33,619 nt of DNA from Terriglobales bacterium (GTDB lineage: Bacteria; Acidobacteriota; Terriglobia; Terriglobales; SCQP01): NCBI GenBank assembly GCA_025450725.1, contig JANWLQ010000053.1, forward strand, positions 1 to 33,619, read 5' to 3'. The notes under the pieces are model-generated. The model was not told the DNA's origin. It ran no database searches and worked only from the letters and a program-made list of their open reading frames with translations. Shown in pieces: positions 9,373 through 18,200 of the stretch (positions within the stretch are counted from its first letter, which is position 1; every line of letters begins with the position of its first letter). Position numbers and translations under genes: made by a program.

Positions 9373-9849
9373 TTATTTTTCCAACGCGAGTAAACGTACC
9401 TTGATTTCGATGCCGCCGCAAGCGCCGCCGCTGTAGCCGCCGATGGATCCGTCAGCCGCGATGACGCGATGGCAGGGCACGAGAATCGGAATGGGATTGC
9501 GCTTATTTGCCCCGCCGATCGGGCGAGATCCATTGCAGCCGATGGTGCGCGCCACATCACCGTAGCTGGCCGTCTTGCCGTAGGGGATCTCCCGCACCGC
9601 ATTCCACACCCGCATCTGAAACGGCGTGCCGGCGCGATCGAGCGGGAGGTCGAAATCGCGTCGACGGCGTTTGAAGTATTCCTCGAGTTGGCGGACGAGA
9701 GGGCGTGTTTGGGCTTGCGAGTCGATGATGCCCGCCTCAGCCGGCACGCGCCCATAGTGGATTCTGCGCACGCCGCGCTCGGAGACGATCAGGGTCAGCG
9801 GACCGATGGGTGAATCCAAGACGGAACGGAAGAGCGTTTCGCGGGGCAT
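9373..9849 (-). CDS. ogt: Methylated-DNA--[protein]-cysteine S-methyltransferase
   Basis: Active-site motif 'PIPILVPCHRVIAADGSIGGYSGG' and 'GTPFQMRVWNAVREIPYGKTASYGDVA'. Confidence 0.93.
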   Translation of the reverse strand: MPRETLFRSVLDSPIGPLTLIVSERGVRRIHYGRVPAEAGIIDSQAQTRPLVRQLEEYFKRRRRDFDLPLDRAGTPFQMRVWNAVREIPYGKTASYGDVARTIGCNGSRPIGGANKRNPIPILVPCHRVIAADGSIGGYSGGACGGIEIKVRLLALEK

Positions 9850-9867
9850 GGATAATTTTAGGGCATT

Positions 9868-10569
9868 CTACCGCCGCGGCGCGCGCATGGCATAAAGAGC
9901 GGCGTAGCCACGCCACGGCGCGAGCGGGCGCCAACGGCGGCGCAAGGCCAGCGCCGTCACCGGAGCGCGCAGGGCATACAAGTGTTCGACGCTGCGCCGC
10001 AGGCGGATGTCGTCGGCGGGCAGCGCATCGGTGTAGCCGAGGCCGTGCAACAGTACGGCTTCGGCGGCCTGGAGTCCGACGCCGGGCAAACTCATCAGCC
10101 TCAGGCATGCTTTTTCCGCGCCGAGGGCATGCAACGCATCGGACGTGAGTTCGCCTGCCGCCTCGGCGCGGGTGATGGAGGAAAGATTCGGGTGGCGCTC
10201 GAAAAGCGCGTCCGCCACCGAGGGCGCGCGCAGCAGGCGCAAGCCGTAGAGCTGCCTGCCGAGAGCGGCCAGCACCGGGTCACGTTCAAAGGCCGCGTAA
10301 CAGACGGCGAGATCGTCAGCGCCGCCCAGCAGAGCGTGGACACGCGCGCTCACGTCGGCGTTCGCGGCCATTCCATGGGCCATACCTTCCAGCCGCCACT
10401 CGACCAGAGGGCGCTCGACAACGCCGGCGCTCTTCAACCGCAATCGCCGCGGCGGCCCGCCAAACCAGCGGACCAGCCGATCGTATTCGCGCCCTTTCCA
10501 GAACGCGCCCTCGTCCCGGCAGGAGAGCTCGAAATCATACGGGGGCGGGATGGCGACTCGGCCGAACAC
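9868..10569 (-). CDS. HhH-GPD DNA glycosylase (AlkA-like 3-methyladenine DNA glycosylase)
   Basis: 'LMSLPGVGLQAAEAVLLHGLGYTDALPADDIRLRRSVEHLYAL...LAPWRGYAALYAM'; N-terminal 'PPPYDFELSC'. Confidence 0.85.
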   Translation of the reverse strand: MFGRVAIPPPYDFELSCRDEGAFWKGREYDRLVRWFGGPPRRLRLKSAGVVERPLVEWRLEGMAHGMAANADVSARVHALLGGADDLAVCYAAFERDPVLAALGRQLYGLRLLRAPSVADALFERHPNLSSITRAEAAGELTSDALHALGAEKACLRLMSLPGVGLQAAEAVLLHGLGYTDALPADDIRLRRSVEHLYALRAPVTALALRRRWRPLAPWRGYAALYAMRAPRR

Positions 10570-11521
10570 CTTGGAACAGTACTATAGTCTGGTGCTGATC
10601 GGGGTCGGCGTCGTACTGGCATTGAGTTCGTTCGCGTGGCTAGTCATGCTTGCGCGCGGATGCGAACGTGCTTTCCCCCGATACGGATGGTGGGGATTGG
10701 GGGCCTGCCTGGGGCTCGAAGCCATGCTCGCGCTGAGCGTGCCCGTGGTCGCGACCTACTTCACCGCGCTGATTTGGAGCGCCTATATCGTTGCCGTGGA
10801 TGCGGCGGTGTTTCGGCGCCGGGGGGATTCGCTGCTGCACCATGGCGGCCAGTTTGTGGCCATGGCCGCGCTCTCAGTGGTGAGCTGGATTATATTCGAG
10901 GCCTACAACCTGCGCCTCGCCAATTGGACCTACGTCGGCATCCCGAAAGAATTTTGGCAATTGGCGTTGGGTTCGACCTGGGCCTTTGCCACGATCACGC
11001 CCGGCATTTTGGAAACCGCCGAACTGGTGCACGCCGCCTGGGCGTCAAAACTGCGATGCCGGCCGTGGCGGCCTGGCGGAGGAGGCACAATCATTGCCGT
11101 CGGCGTGGCCTGCCTTGTAATTCCGCTGATCGCGCCGCTCGGCTGGGCACCTTATCTGTTCGCCCTGGTGTGGGCTGGTTTCCTATTCACTCTCGATCCG
11201 GTGCATCGCATGTTGGGCTGGCCGTCACTGCTGGCCGGGCTCGAGCACGGCGAACCCGGCGCGGCGGTGGCGCTGCTGGCGGCCGGCGGCGCGTGTGGAT
11301 TTTTTTGGGAATTCTGGAATTACTGGGCCAGCGCGCGCTGGCAGTATGTTTTCCCGATATTGCATCGGTATCGAATTTTTGCGATGCCTATCCCGGGTTT
11401 CGCGGGTTTTCCGCCGTTTGCGATCGAGTGTTACTGCCTCTATATATTATTGTCGCGCCTGTTGCTTCCGAAGCGGCTGCGTTCCTGTATCCTAAGCACA
11501 TGCCCGGACGCGCCGATTTGA
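10550..11521 (+). CDS. Uncharacterised multi-pass integral membrane protein
   Basis: 323 aa with many hydrophobic helices; no family recognised by eye. Confidence 0.7.
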   Translation: MATRPNTLEQYYSLVLIGVGVVLALSSFAWLVMLARGCERAFPRYGWWGLGACLGLEAMLALSVPVVATYFTALIWSAYIVAVDAAVFRRRGDSLLHHGGQFVAMAALSVVSWIIFEAYNLRLANWTYVGIPKEFWQLALGSTWAFATITPGILETAELVHAAWASKLRCRPWRPGGGGTIIAVGVACLVIPLIAPLGWAPYLFALVWAGFLFTLDPVHRMLGWPSLLAGLEHGEPGAAVALLAAGGACGFFWEFWNYWASARWQYVFPILHRYRIFAMPIPGFAGFPPFAIECYCLYILLSRLLLPKRLRSCILSTCPDAPI

Positions 11522-12579
11522 AGTGGTCGCAGCTCAAGGTGGGCACGCTGGTGGCCGTCGCCGCCATCGTCCTGGTGTTCGCCATATTCGCCATGACGGG
11601 CGATTATTCTTGGTTTCGCCCCAAGCTGCACTTGATCACCTATGTCTCGGACGCCGGCGGGATGCGGCCGGGCGCCGATGTGAATCTCGAAGGCGTGGCG
11701 ATCGGAAATGTGACTCGGATACGTTTGGCGAACCATCCACCCAACCCGAAACAGCCGGTCGAGGTGGAGATGAGCGTTGCCAAGGGCCACGAGCGCTGGC
11801 TGCGCACCGATAGCAAAGTTGAATTGGGCACCGCCGGTCCCCTGGGCGAGACGTTGGTCAACATCGCCGCCGGATCGACGTCGTTTCCGCCGGCCGAGGA
11901 CGGAACCGTGCTGCCGGGCCTCGAGTCAACCGGCATCAACGCGCTGTTGGTGTCTACGCACAGCCTGCTCGACAATGCCAATTTACTCGAACAGCGGATC
12001 GGCGACTTGCTCAATCAGATCCAGGACGGCAAAGGTTCGGTGGGCCAGCTTTTATATTCCACCCAGCTCTATGATCGATTCAACGGCGTGGCCAACAACT
12101 TGCAGACGCTGACCAACAACTTGAATCAGGGCAAGGGCACAGCCGGCAAACTGCTCACCGACCAAGCGCTTTACGACAAGGTGAACACGACCCTCGACAA
12201 CGTCAACCAGTTAATCGGCCAAGTCCAGCACGGCAACGGTTCGGCGGCGAAACTCCTCAACGATCCGGCGCTCTACGATAATGCCAACCAACTGATCGGC
12301 AGTCTCAAGCAAACCGTTGATGCGCTGAATTCAGGCCAGGGCGCGATTGGAGCGCTGTTGACGAACTCGCCCACCAGCTCGAAGCTGAAGGACTCGCTCG
12401 ACCGGCTGGATGCGGTGGTGACCGACTTACAGGCGGGCAAGGGAAGCGCCGGCATGCTGCTGCACGATCCGGCTCTGTACAACAACTTGAACGATGTCAC
12501 AAAGGCCACCCAATCCCTGTTGCAGGCGATCAAGGCGAATCCGAAAAAATACCTGACCATTCATTTGAACATTTTTTAG
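11500..12579 (+). CDS. MCE/MlaD-domain protein with C-terminal degenerate repeats
   Basis: ATG 11500: 'MPGRADLKWSQLKVGTLVAVAAIVLVFAIFAMTGDYSWF', then MCE domain 'SDAGGMRPGADVNLEGVAIGNVTRIRL...KVELGTAGPLGETLVNIAAG'. The longer 10636 ORF is an extension antiphase to the upstream gene. Confidence 0.88.
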   Translation: MPGRADLKWSQLKVGTLVAVAAIVLVFAIFAMTGDYSWFRPKLHLITYVSDAGGMRPGADVNLEGVAIGNVTRIRLANHPPNPKQPVEVEMSVAKGHERWLRTDSKVELGTAGPLGETLVNIAAGSTSFPPAEDGTVLPGLESTGINALLVSTHSLLDNANLLEQRIGDLLNQIQDGKGSVGQLLYSTQLYDRFNGVANNLQTLTNNLNQGKGTAGKLLTDQALYDKVNTTLDNVNQLIGQVQHGNGSAAKLLNDPALYDNANQLIGSLKQTVDALNSGQGAIGALLTNSPTSSKLKDSLDRLDAVVTDLQAGKGSAGMLLHDPALYNNLNDVTKATQSLLQAIKANPKKYLTIHLNIF

Positions 12580-12581
12580 AT

Positions 12582-13283
12582 ATGCGCGTCCTCGTTGTTG
12601 AAGACGAACCCAGGCTGGCGGCTAACCTAGCGCGCGGCCTGCGCGAGAACGCCGGCTATGCCGTGGATGTGGCTCCGGACGGCGAACAGGGGCTGTTTCT
12701 GGCCGATGAAGGTTCGGGCTACGACCTGATCGTGCTCGACCTCATGTTGCCGGGCCTGGGCGGACTTGAGGTCTTGCGCCGTCATCGCGCCCAGGGACGG
12801 CGCACGCCGGTGCTGGTGCTCAGCGCCCGCGACGAGAAAGATTCGGTGGTCGAGCTGCTCAACGCCGGAGCCGACGATTACGTCGCCAAGCCCTTCGACC
12901 TGGGCGAGTTTCTGGCCCGCGCCAAGGCGCTGATCCGCCGGGGCAAGGGGCAGTCGTCGCCGGTGCTGCGGGCCGGCGATTTGGAGGTCAACACGGTCGA
13001 ACGGAGCGTCCGCCGAGGCGGACGTGATATTTCGCTCGCGCCCATGGAGTACCGCGTGCTGGAATACCTCGCGCACCGGCCCCGAGCCGTAATCTCGAAA
13101 ACCGAGCTGCTCGAACACCTTTACGACTACAACTGGGAGAAATTCAGCAACGTGATTGAGGTCTATATTTCCGGCCTGCGGCGCAAGCTGGACGAACCGT
13201 TCGCCGACAAACTCATCCACACCCTGCGCGGCCAGGGATACGTTCTGCGGCCGCCCGAGAATACGGCGGGCCCGGCCAAATAA
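12582..13283 (+). CDS. OmpR/PhoB-family response regulator
   Basis: 'MRVLVVEDEPRLAANLARGL', 'YDLIVLDLMLPGLGG', 'VLSARDEKDSVVELLNAGADDYVAKPFDLGEFLAR'; C-terminal winged helix 'VIEVYISGLRRKLD...HTLRGQGYVL'. Confidence 0.96.
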   Translation: MRVLVVEDEPRLAANLARGLRENAGYAVDVAPDGEQGLFLADEGSGYDLIVLDLMLPGLGGLEVLRRHRAQGRRTPVLVLSARDEKDSVVELLNAGADDYVAKPFDLGEFLARAKALIRRGKGQSSPVLRAGDLEVNTVERSVRRGGRDISLAPMEYRVLEYLAHRPRAVISKTELLEHLYDYNWEKFSNVIEVYISGLRRKLDEPFADKLIHTLRGQGYVLRPPENTAGPAK

Positions 13284-13285
13284 AC

Positions 13286-14692
13286 ATGCGCCGGTCGCTG
13301 ACAATTCGCCTGGTCGCGATCGTGGTGCTATCGCAACTTTTGCTCGCGGCCGGACTGGTGTGGGCCGGCATTATATTCACCCGAGGCCAGCTCCGGCGCG
13401 CCTTTGACAGCGAGCTCCGCGGACGCATGATGAGCGTGGCGGCGCTGGTGCGCTATCCGGAAGCGAGCGGCGCACCGTTGGTCTTCGACGCCAGCCTGCT
13501 ACCCCCGGCCCGCAGCCGGCGCCATCCCGCGTTCTACCAGGTGCGCAGCCGCAGCGGCGCGATCGTCGCTTCCAGCTTTCCGTCTGACGTGACCCTGCCG
13601 GCGCCTTCCGGCGAGGGCCAGCGGCTTTGGCAATTCACTTACAACGGTGTCGCCTACCGCGGCATTGTGACCGCCGATCTACCCGTGCTCGACACGGAAG
13701 AGCCGCAGCCGATGCCCCGGCAGCGGCTGACTGTCTACTATGCGGCGCCGCCCTTCGACATGGATGAGGAGGTCGCCGCCGCCGGCTTCGCCATCGGGGG
13801 CACCAGCCTGGTGCTGCTCGGCCTGGCGGCTCTCTTCACGGGCCTGGCGGTGCGCCGTGAACTTGACCCGCTGCGCGAGCTGGCTCGCCAGGCGGCGGGC
13901 ATATCGCCCCACAACTGGGACTTCAGCCCCGGTCCGCGCACGGCCGCCACGACCGAACTGCTACCCCTGATCCAAGCGCTCAACCTTATGCTCGAGCGCC
14001 TGCACCACAGCTATCAGCAGCAGCGCGACTTCATGGCCGATGCCGCGCACCATCTGAAGACGCCGGTGGCGATCTTGAAGTCGAGCTTGCAGTCGCTGTT
14101 GCAGCGCCCACGCGACGCGGCCGAGTATGAGTCGTCGGCGCAGGCGTCGCTGCTGGATGTCGAACGGCTGGAACAGCTCTTGCAACGCATGCTGCGCCTG
14201 GCGCGCATCGAGCAGGCCGCCGACGACGATCGGCCGCGGCGCGCGCCCGAGGTCGAACTCGAAGCCAACTGTCAGGCGGCGATCGAACGCGTGGGTCCGC
14301 TGGCGCGCTCGCGCCAGGTCGAGGTACGCTCGAGCGGCGAATTTTCGCGCGTCTCAGCTGATGGCGACGACCTGGAACTGGTGTGGCTCAACCTGCTGGA
14401 AAACGCGGTGCAACACAGTCCGCCGGGGGCCACGATCGAACTTCATGGCGAACTGCATGGCACTGTGCGTGAAATCGCCATCCGCGACGCCGGCACCGGA
14501 ATCACCGCCGAAGATCTGCCGCACGTATTTGATCGCTTTCGCCGGGGCCGGGACAGCCGCGTGCCCGGCTTCGGTTTGGGTTTGGCCATCGCCCGCAGCA
14601 TCGTGCGCGCCTATGGCGGCAATATTGCGATTGAGAGCGCTCCCGGCGCGGGCACCACGGTCAGGGTGCGATTGCCGGCGGCAGGAGCGTGA
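13286..14692 (+). CDS. Sensor histidine kinase
   Basis: Two TMs; H-box 'FMADAAHHLKTPVAILKSSL'; N-box 'LVWLNLLENAVQHS'; 'DAGTGITAEDLPHVFDRFRRG'; 'GFGLGLAIARSIVRAYGG'. Confidence 0.96.
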   Translation: MRRSLTIRLVAIVVLSQLLLAAGLVWAGIIFTRGQLRRAFDSELRGRMMSVAALVRYPEASGAPLVFDASLLPPARSRRHPAFYQVRSRSGAIVASSFPSDVTLPAPSGEGQRLWQFTYNGVAYRGIVTADLPVLDTEEPQPMPRQRLTVYYAAPPFDMDEEVAAAGFAIGGTSLVLLGLAALFTGLAVRRELDPLRELARQAAGISPHNWDFSPGPRTAATTELLPLIQALNLMLERLHHSYQQQRDFMADAAHHLKTPVAILKSSLQSLLQRPRDAAEYESSAQASLLDVERLEQLLQRMLRLARIEQAADDDRPRRAPEVELEANCQAAIERVGPLARSRQVEVRSSGEFSRVSADGDDLELVWLNLLENAVQHSPPGATIELHGELHGTVREIAIRDAGTGITAEDLPHVFDRFRRGRDSRVPGFGLGLAIARSIVRAYGGNIAIESAPGAGTTVRVRLPAAGA

Positions 14693-15477
14693 CGCCGCGG
14701 CTATTCCTGCTGCACGGCTTGCTGGGTTCCTCGGCGCAGTGGCGGGCTTGCGCGGGCGAACTCGGCGAACACTTTCCTCTGACCGCGCTCGACCTGCCCG
14801 GCATTAGCCGGGAGCCCGCCATTGCCCCGGCTGATTTTGCCGGTCTGGCCCGCTGGCTCGCCGCACGGATTGCAACGACGCTGGCAACCGGTGGCGAGGA
14901 GAGCTTTGCGATCATTGCCTCCTCATGGGCCGGGGCGGTGACACTGCGCTTGGCGACCGATGTTGCCATTCGCGCCCGATTGCGCCAGCACTTGCGCTCG
15001 ATGGTGCTGATCGCTCCAGTGCATCCGTTCTGGGTTCCGAACCGCCGCCAGCGCTGGTTGCTGCGTCCGCCGGTGACCCGGCTGATCGCTGCGCTCGGCC
15101 GCCACCTTCCGCGCGGTGCCTATCGCGCGCTATTGGAGCCTAGCTTCGGGGACCCCGGCCGGGTTACCGAGGATGCCATAAACGTCTACCGCGACGCCCT
15201 GCAACTGGAATCCACCGGGCGCGGCATCGCCGCTTACGCCCGACAGTACCACGCAGACCTGGCCGATCTCGCGATGAGGCTGGCCGGCATCGAGACGCCC
15301 ACGCTGCTTCTCTGGGGAGAACGCGACCGCGTGGTTCCCGCAACCTCGGCCCTGGCGCTGGCCGGTGCGCTGCCGCGGGCCGAATTGCAGTTGCTGCGTG
15401 GCCTCGGCCACCTTCCTTTTCAAGAGGGCCCCGCCGCCTGCAATCGCGCTATGCTTCCCTTTCTGCTTTCTCACTAA
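14689..15477 (+). CDS. Alpha/beta-fold hydrolase
   Basis: 'LFLLHGLLGSSAQWRACAGEL', 'IIASSWAGAVTLRLA', 'LLLWGERDRVVPATSA', 'LRGLGHLPFQEGP'; GTG start overlaps the kinase stop. Confidence 0.85.
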   Translation: MTPRLFLLHGLLGSSAQWRACAGELGEHFPLTALDLPGISREPAIAPADFAGLARWLAARIATTLATGGEESFAIIASSWAGAVTLRLATDVAIRARLRQHLRSMVLIAPVHPFWVPNRRQRWLLRPPVTRLIAALGRHLPRGAYRALLEPSFGDPGRVTEDAINVYRDALQLESTGRGIAAYARQYHADLADLAMRLAGIETPTLLLWGERDRVVPATSALALAGALPRAELQLLRGLGHLPFQEGPAACNRAMLPFLLSH

Positions 15478-15478
15478 C

Positions 15479-16075
15479 ATGAGCACGGCGTTCACCCACT
15501 TCCAGGCGTTTTTCGCGCATTACGGGCTGGCCGCGGTCTTCGTTCTGATACTGATTGAGAATTTCGGAGTACCGTTGCCGGGTGAGCTGGCGCTGTTGTA
15601 TGCGGGTTACCAGATGCGGGTCGACGGTTTGTTCGGACTTCCGGCGCTGATCGCGACCGGCAGCGCGGCTTCCTTCGCGGGCCAAACCATCGGATACGCC
15701 GCTGGCCGTTGGGGGAGCCCATGGCTGCGGCGGGTATTCACTCTTGCGCCCCGGCGCGTGGCATCGGCCGAGGCGTTCTTCGAACGACACGGCTCAGTGA
15801 CAATCGTTTTCTCCCGTTTCGTTGCCGGTATCCGGGTCCTGGCGGGACCTTTGGCCGGGTTGTGCCACATGTCCTGGCGCCGTTTTCTAACGTTTAACGC
15901 CATTGGCGCGGTGGCCTGGGTCGCAACCCTCGCCAGTGCCGGATGGTTGCTGGGCGCTCACTGGCGCCGGCTCGTGCAATTAGTGGGGCACGCAGACCTG
16001 GCGATCATCGCAGTGGCCGTGGCCGTTATTCTATATAAATGGCACCAGCGGCAAAAGGAAAAGAAGAGAGCATAG
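15479..16075 (+). CDS. DedA-family (VTT/SNARE-associated) membrane protein
   Basis: 'FVLILIENFGVPLPGELALLYAGYQ', 'FFERHGSVTIVFSRFVAGIRVLAGPLAGLCHMSWRRFLTFNAIGAVAWV'; ATG 15479. Confidence 0.92.
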   Translation: MSTAFTHFQAFFAHYGLAAVFVLILIENFGVPLPGELALLYAGYQMRVDGLFGLPALIATGSAASFAGQTIGYAAGRWGSPWLRRVFTLAPRRVASAEAFFERHGSVTIVFSRFVAGIRVLAGPLAGLCHMSWRRFLTFNAIGAVAWVATLASAGWLLGAHWRRLVQLVGHADLAIIAVAVAVILYKWHQRQKEKKRA

Positions 16076-16920
16076 ACGGCATAAGCCGAAAACTGGGCGA
16101 GGCGCGCCTCACGATTATTACCGACCGCACCTATTTTCTTGATGGGGGCGCGGCCTTCGGTGTGGTTCCAAAAACACTCTGGTCCCGGCAAGCTCCAGCC
16201 GACGAGTTGAACCGCGTGCGCTGCAGCTTGAACTCGCTCATCGTCGAACTCCATGGCCGTCTCATCGTGATTGAAACCGGTTGCGGCAATAAGCTTGATG
16301 AAAAGCAGATCGCCAACGCCGGCCTCGACCCGAGGCGTGATTATCTCGAGCGTTTCGCCGCGGCCGGCTTCAGGCCCGGATCCGTGAACCTCGTCGTCAA
16401 TTCACACTTGCACTATGACCACTGCGGCTGGAACACGGTGCGCGGCGCTGACGGCCACGTGGTGGCAACGTTTCCCGAGGCGACCTACCACGTCCAGCGC
16501 GACGAATGGGAGCACGCGCGCCTGCAGCATGAGCGTGACCGGGTTAGTTATCTAACCGACAACTATGATCCCCTCGTCGCTTCCGGCCAAATGCGGCTTC
16601 TTACCGGTGATGGCGAACTGCTCCCCGGCGTTTCGGTCATGCGTCTCGCCGGCCATACGCGCGGCATGCAGGCGATTCTGGTGCGCTCCGGCGGGGAAAC
16701 GGCTTGCTATGTTTCCGATCTGATGCCAACCCATTGGCACCTTAAGCCGACCTGGCTCATGGCATTTGATTTATATCCGCTGGAGACGATCGCCAACAAG
16801 CATAGAATCCTGGAGCAGGCGGCGCGCGAGCGGTGGCTGATCGTGTTCACCCACGATCCGGAGCACGCGTGGGGATACGTTGAGTTGAGCGGCGGCCACT
16901 ACGTCTTCGTTCCCGCCTGA
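16039..16920 (+). CDS. MBL-fold metallo-hydrolase
   Basis: Metal motif 'NSHLHYDHCGWN', 'LAGHTRGMQAILV', 'VSDLMPTHWHL', 'FTHDPEHAWG'. Confidence 0.9.
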   Translation: MAPAAKGKEESIDGISRKLGEARLTIITDRTYFLDGGAAFGVVPKTLWSRQAPADELNRVRCSLNSLIVELHGRLIVIETGCGNKLDEKQIANAGLDPRRDYLERFAAAGFRPGSVNLVVNSHLHYDHCGWNTVRGADGHVVATFPEATYHVQRDEWEHARLQHERDRVSYLTDNYDPLVASGQMRLLTGDGELLPGVSVMRLAGHTRGMQAILVRSGGETACYVSDLMPTHWHLKPTWLMAFDLYPLETIANKHRILEQAARERWLIVFTHDPEHAWGYVELSGGHYVFVPA

Positions 16921-17006
16921 GCGACCGCCTCATTCCACGCTGATTCGAAAGTTCACATCTGCATCACATTGAAATAGAAGTTTGTGAACCCAAAAAGGAG
17001 GGTGCA

Positions 17007-17837
17007 ATGAGTACAGTTCGCAGTATTGACCGCAGGCTCTATGTCCGACGCCAATTGGACCGGGAAGCGCCCGTCAATCGCGTCGGGCTGGCGGGCGCGG
17101 AAGTGCCGCGCCAAATGGAGTGGAACGGCGTATGGACCGGGTACATGACCTTCGCCGGTCTGGCGATTTTATTGACCTCGTTTGTCTTCGGCGTTGGCTT
17201 TTCCTCACTCAATCCGATGCAGGCGAGTTCCTGGTCGGGCGCGGGCGGCGGCGTCGCGGTGTGGTCGGTGATCGTCGTTTTGATCTCGCTATTCTTCGGC
17301 GCCTGGGTGGCAGGGCGCACACCGCGCACCTCGAAACGGCACGGCATGATGCGCGGCATCACACTGTGGGGCATGGTGCTGCTCACGACATTGCTCCTGG
17401 TCGGATGGGTCGCCGGGACCGCCGTGAGCGCCGCCGGTGGCATTGCGGGTTCCGGCCTGGGGACGGCGGTGAACACCACGGCCACCGCGCTGCAGGGCCA
17501 GTTGCAAAGCAGCGGCATCAACGTGACGCAAGCGCAGGCGACGACGATTGCCGGCCAGCTCGCCGCGGGCGACCGCAGCGGAGCGGCCAATACGCTCGCC
17601 ACCGACGCCAACATTTCAACCGCGCGCGCCAACTCGGCGCTGGCGCCGGTTAGCGGCGCGACATCGGGCGTGGCCAGCACAGCCGCCACGGGGGTGAAGC
17701 AGGGCGGCGCCTCGTTGAGCTGGGGCCTGTTCTGGATAGCGCTCATTGGTCTGGGCTGCGCCCTGTTGGGCGGGGCGGTGGGCGGCGGCGGCATGGCATT
17801 GCGCCGGCCAGCGACACCTCGTCCTTCGGCTGCATAA
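17007..17837 (+). CDS. PhnA-like / uncharacterised membrane protein
   Basis: 276 aa with TMs: 'WTGYMTFAGLAILLTSFVFGVGFSSLNP', 'GAWVAGRTPRTSKRHGMMRGITLWGMVLLTTLLLVGWVAGTAVSAAGG'; good RBS AAGGAGG upstream. Confidence 0.7.
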   Translation: MSTVRSIDRRLYVRRQLDREAPVNRVGLAGAEVPRQMEWNGVWTGYMTFAGLAILLTSFVFGVGFSSLNPMQASSWSGAGGGVAVWSVIVVLISLFFGAWVAGRTPRTSKRHGMMRGITLWGMVLLTTLLLVGWVAGTAVSAAGGIAGSGLGTAVNTTATALQGQLQSSGINVTQAQATTIAGQLAAGDRSGAANTLATDANISTARANSALAPVSGATSGVASTAATGVKQGGASLSWGLFWIALIGLGCALLGGAVGGGGMALRRPATPRPSAA

Positions 17838-17844
17838 TATGTGA

Positions 17845-18132
17845 ATGACCTGTGGGCAATGCGGCAAGGCGATCGCGTTGGCATCGGGGCAGAAAGTGTA
17901 CTCGCGGGATGTTTGTCCGCACTGCGAGGGCGATCTGCACACCTGCCATAACTGCAGGCACTTCGACCGCAATGCCCACAACCAATGCCTCGAGGTCATG
18001 GCCGAGTGGGTGCGAACGAAAGACCGTAATAATTACTGCGACTATTTTTCTGGCGCCGACAGGCAGGGAGGAGGCGGACCCGCCGCCGGCGCCGGTATTC
18101 GTGATCAGTTCGATTCCCTCTTCAAAAAATGA
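17845..18132 (+). CDS. Small Cys-rich zinc-ribbon protein
   Basis: Three CxxC pairs: 'MTCGQCGKA...VCPHCEGDLHTCHNCRHFDR', further Cys 'QCLEV', 'NYCDYF'. Confidence 0.7.
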   Translation: MTCGQCGKAIALASGQKVYSRDVCPHCEGDLHTCHNCRHFDRNAHNQCLEVMAEWVRTKDRNNYCDYFSGADRQGGGGPAAGAGIRDQFDSLFKK

Positions 18133-18200
18133 GGCTCGCTTCTCTTCGCTCCGGCCCGCTGGAGGACCCGGTGGCTGCGTGCGTAGTGGTCCCTCGACGC

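Noticed and set aside
10636-11499. Long N-terminal extension making a 647-aa ORF ending in the MCE protein
   Set aside because: The extension is out of frame with a hydrophobic membrane-protein gene and has low-complexity Arg/Gly/Ala composition. The MCE protein has a natural start with a TM at 11500.
18100-18135. tRNA-Sec-like T-arm (AGTTCGATTCCCTCTTC) just upstream of selB
   Set aside because: No matching 5' acceptor strand or anticodon arm about 95 nt upstream; the sequence lies in the coding region of the zinc-ribbon protein.
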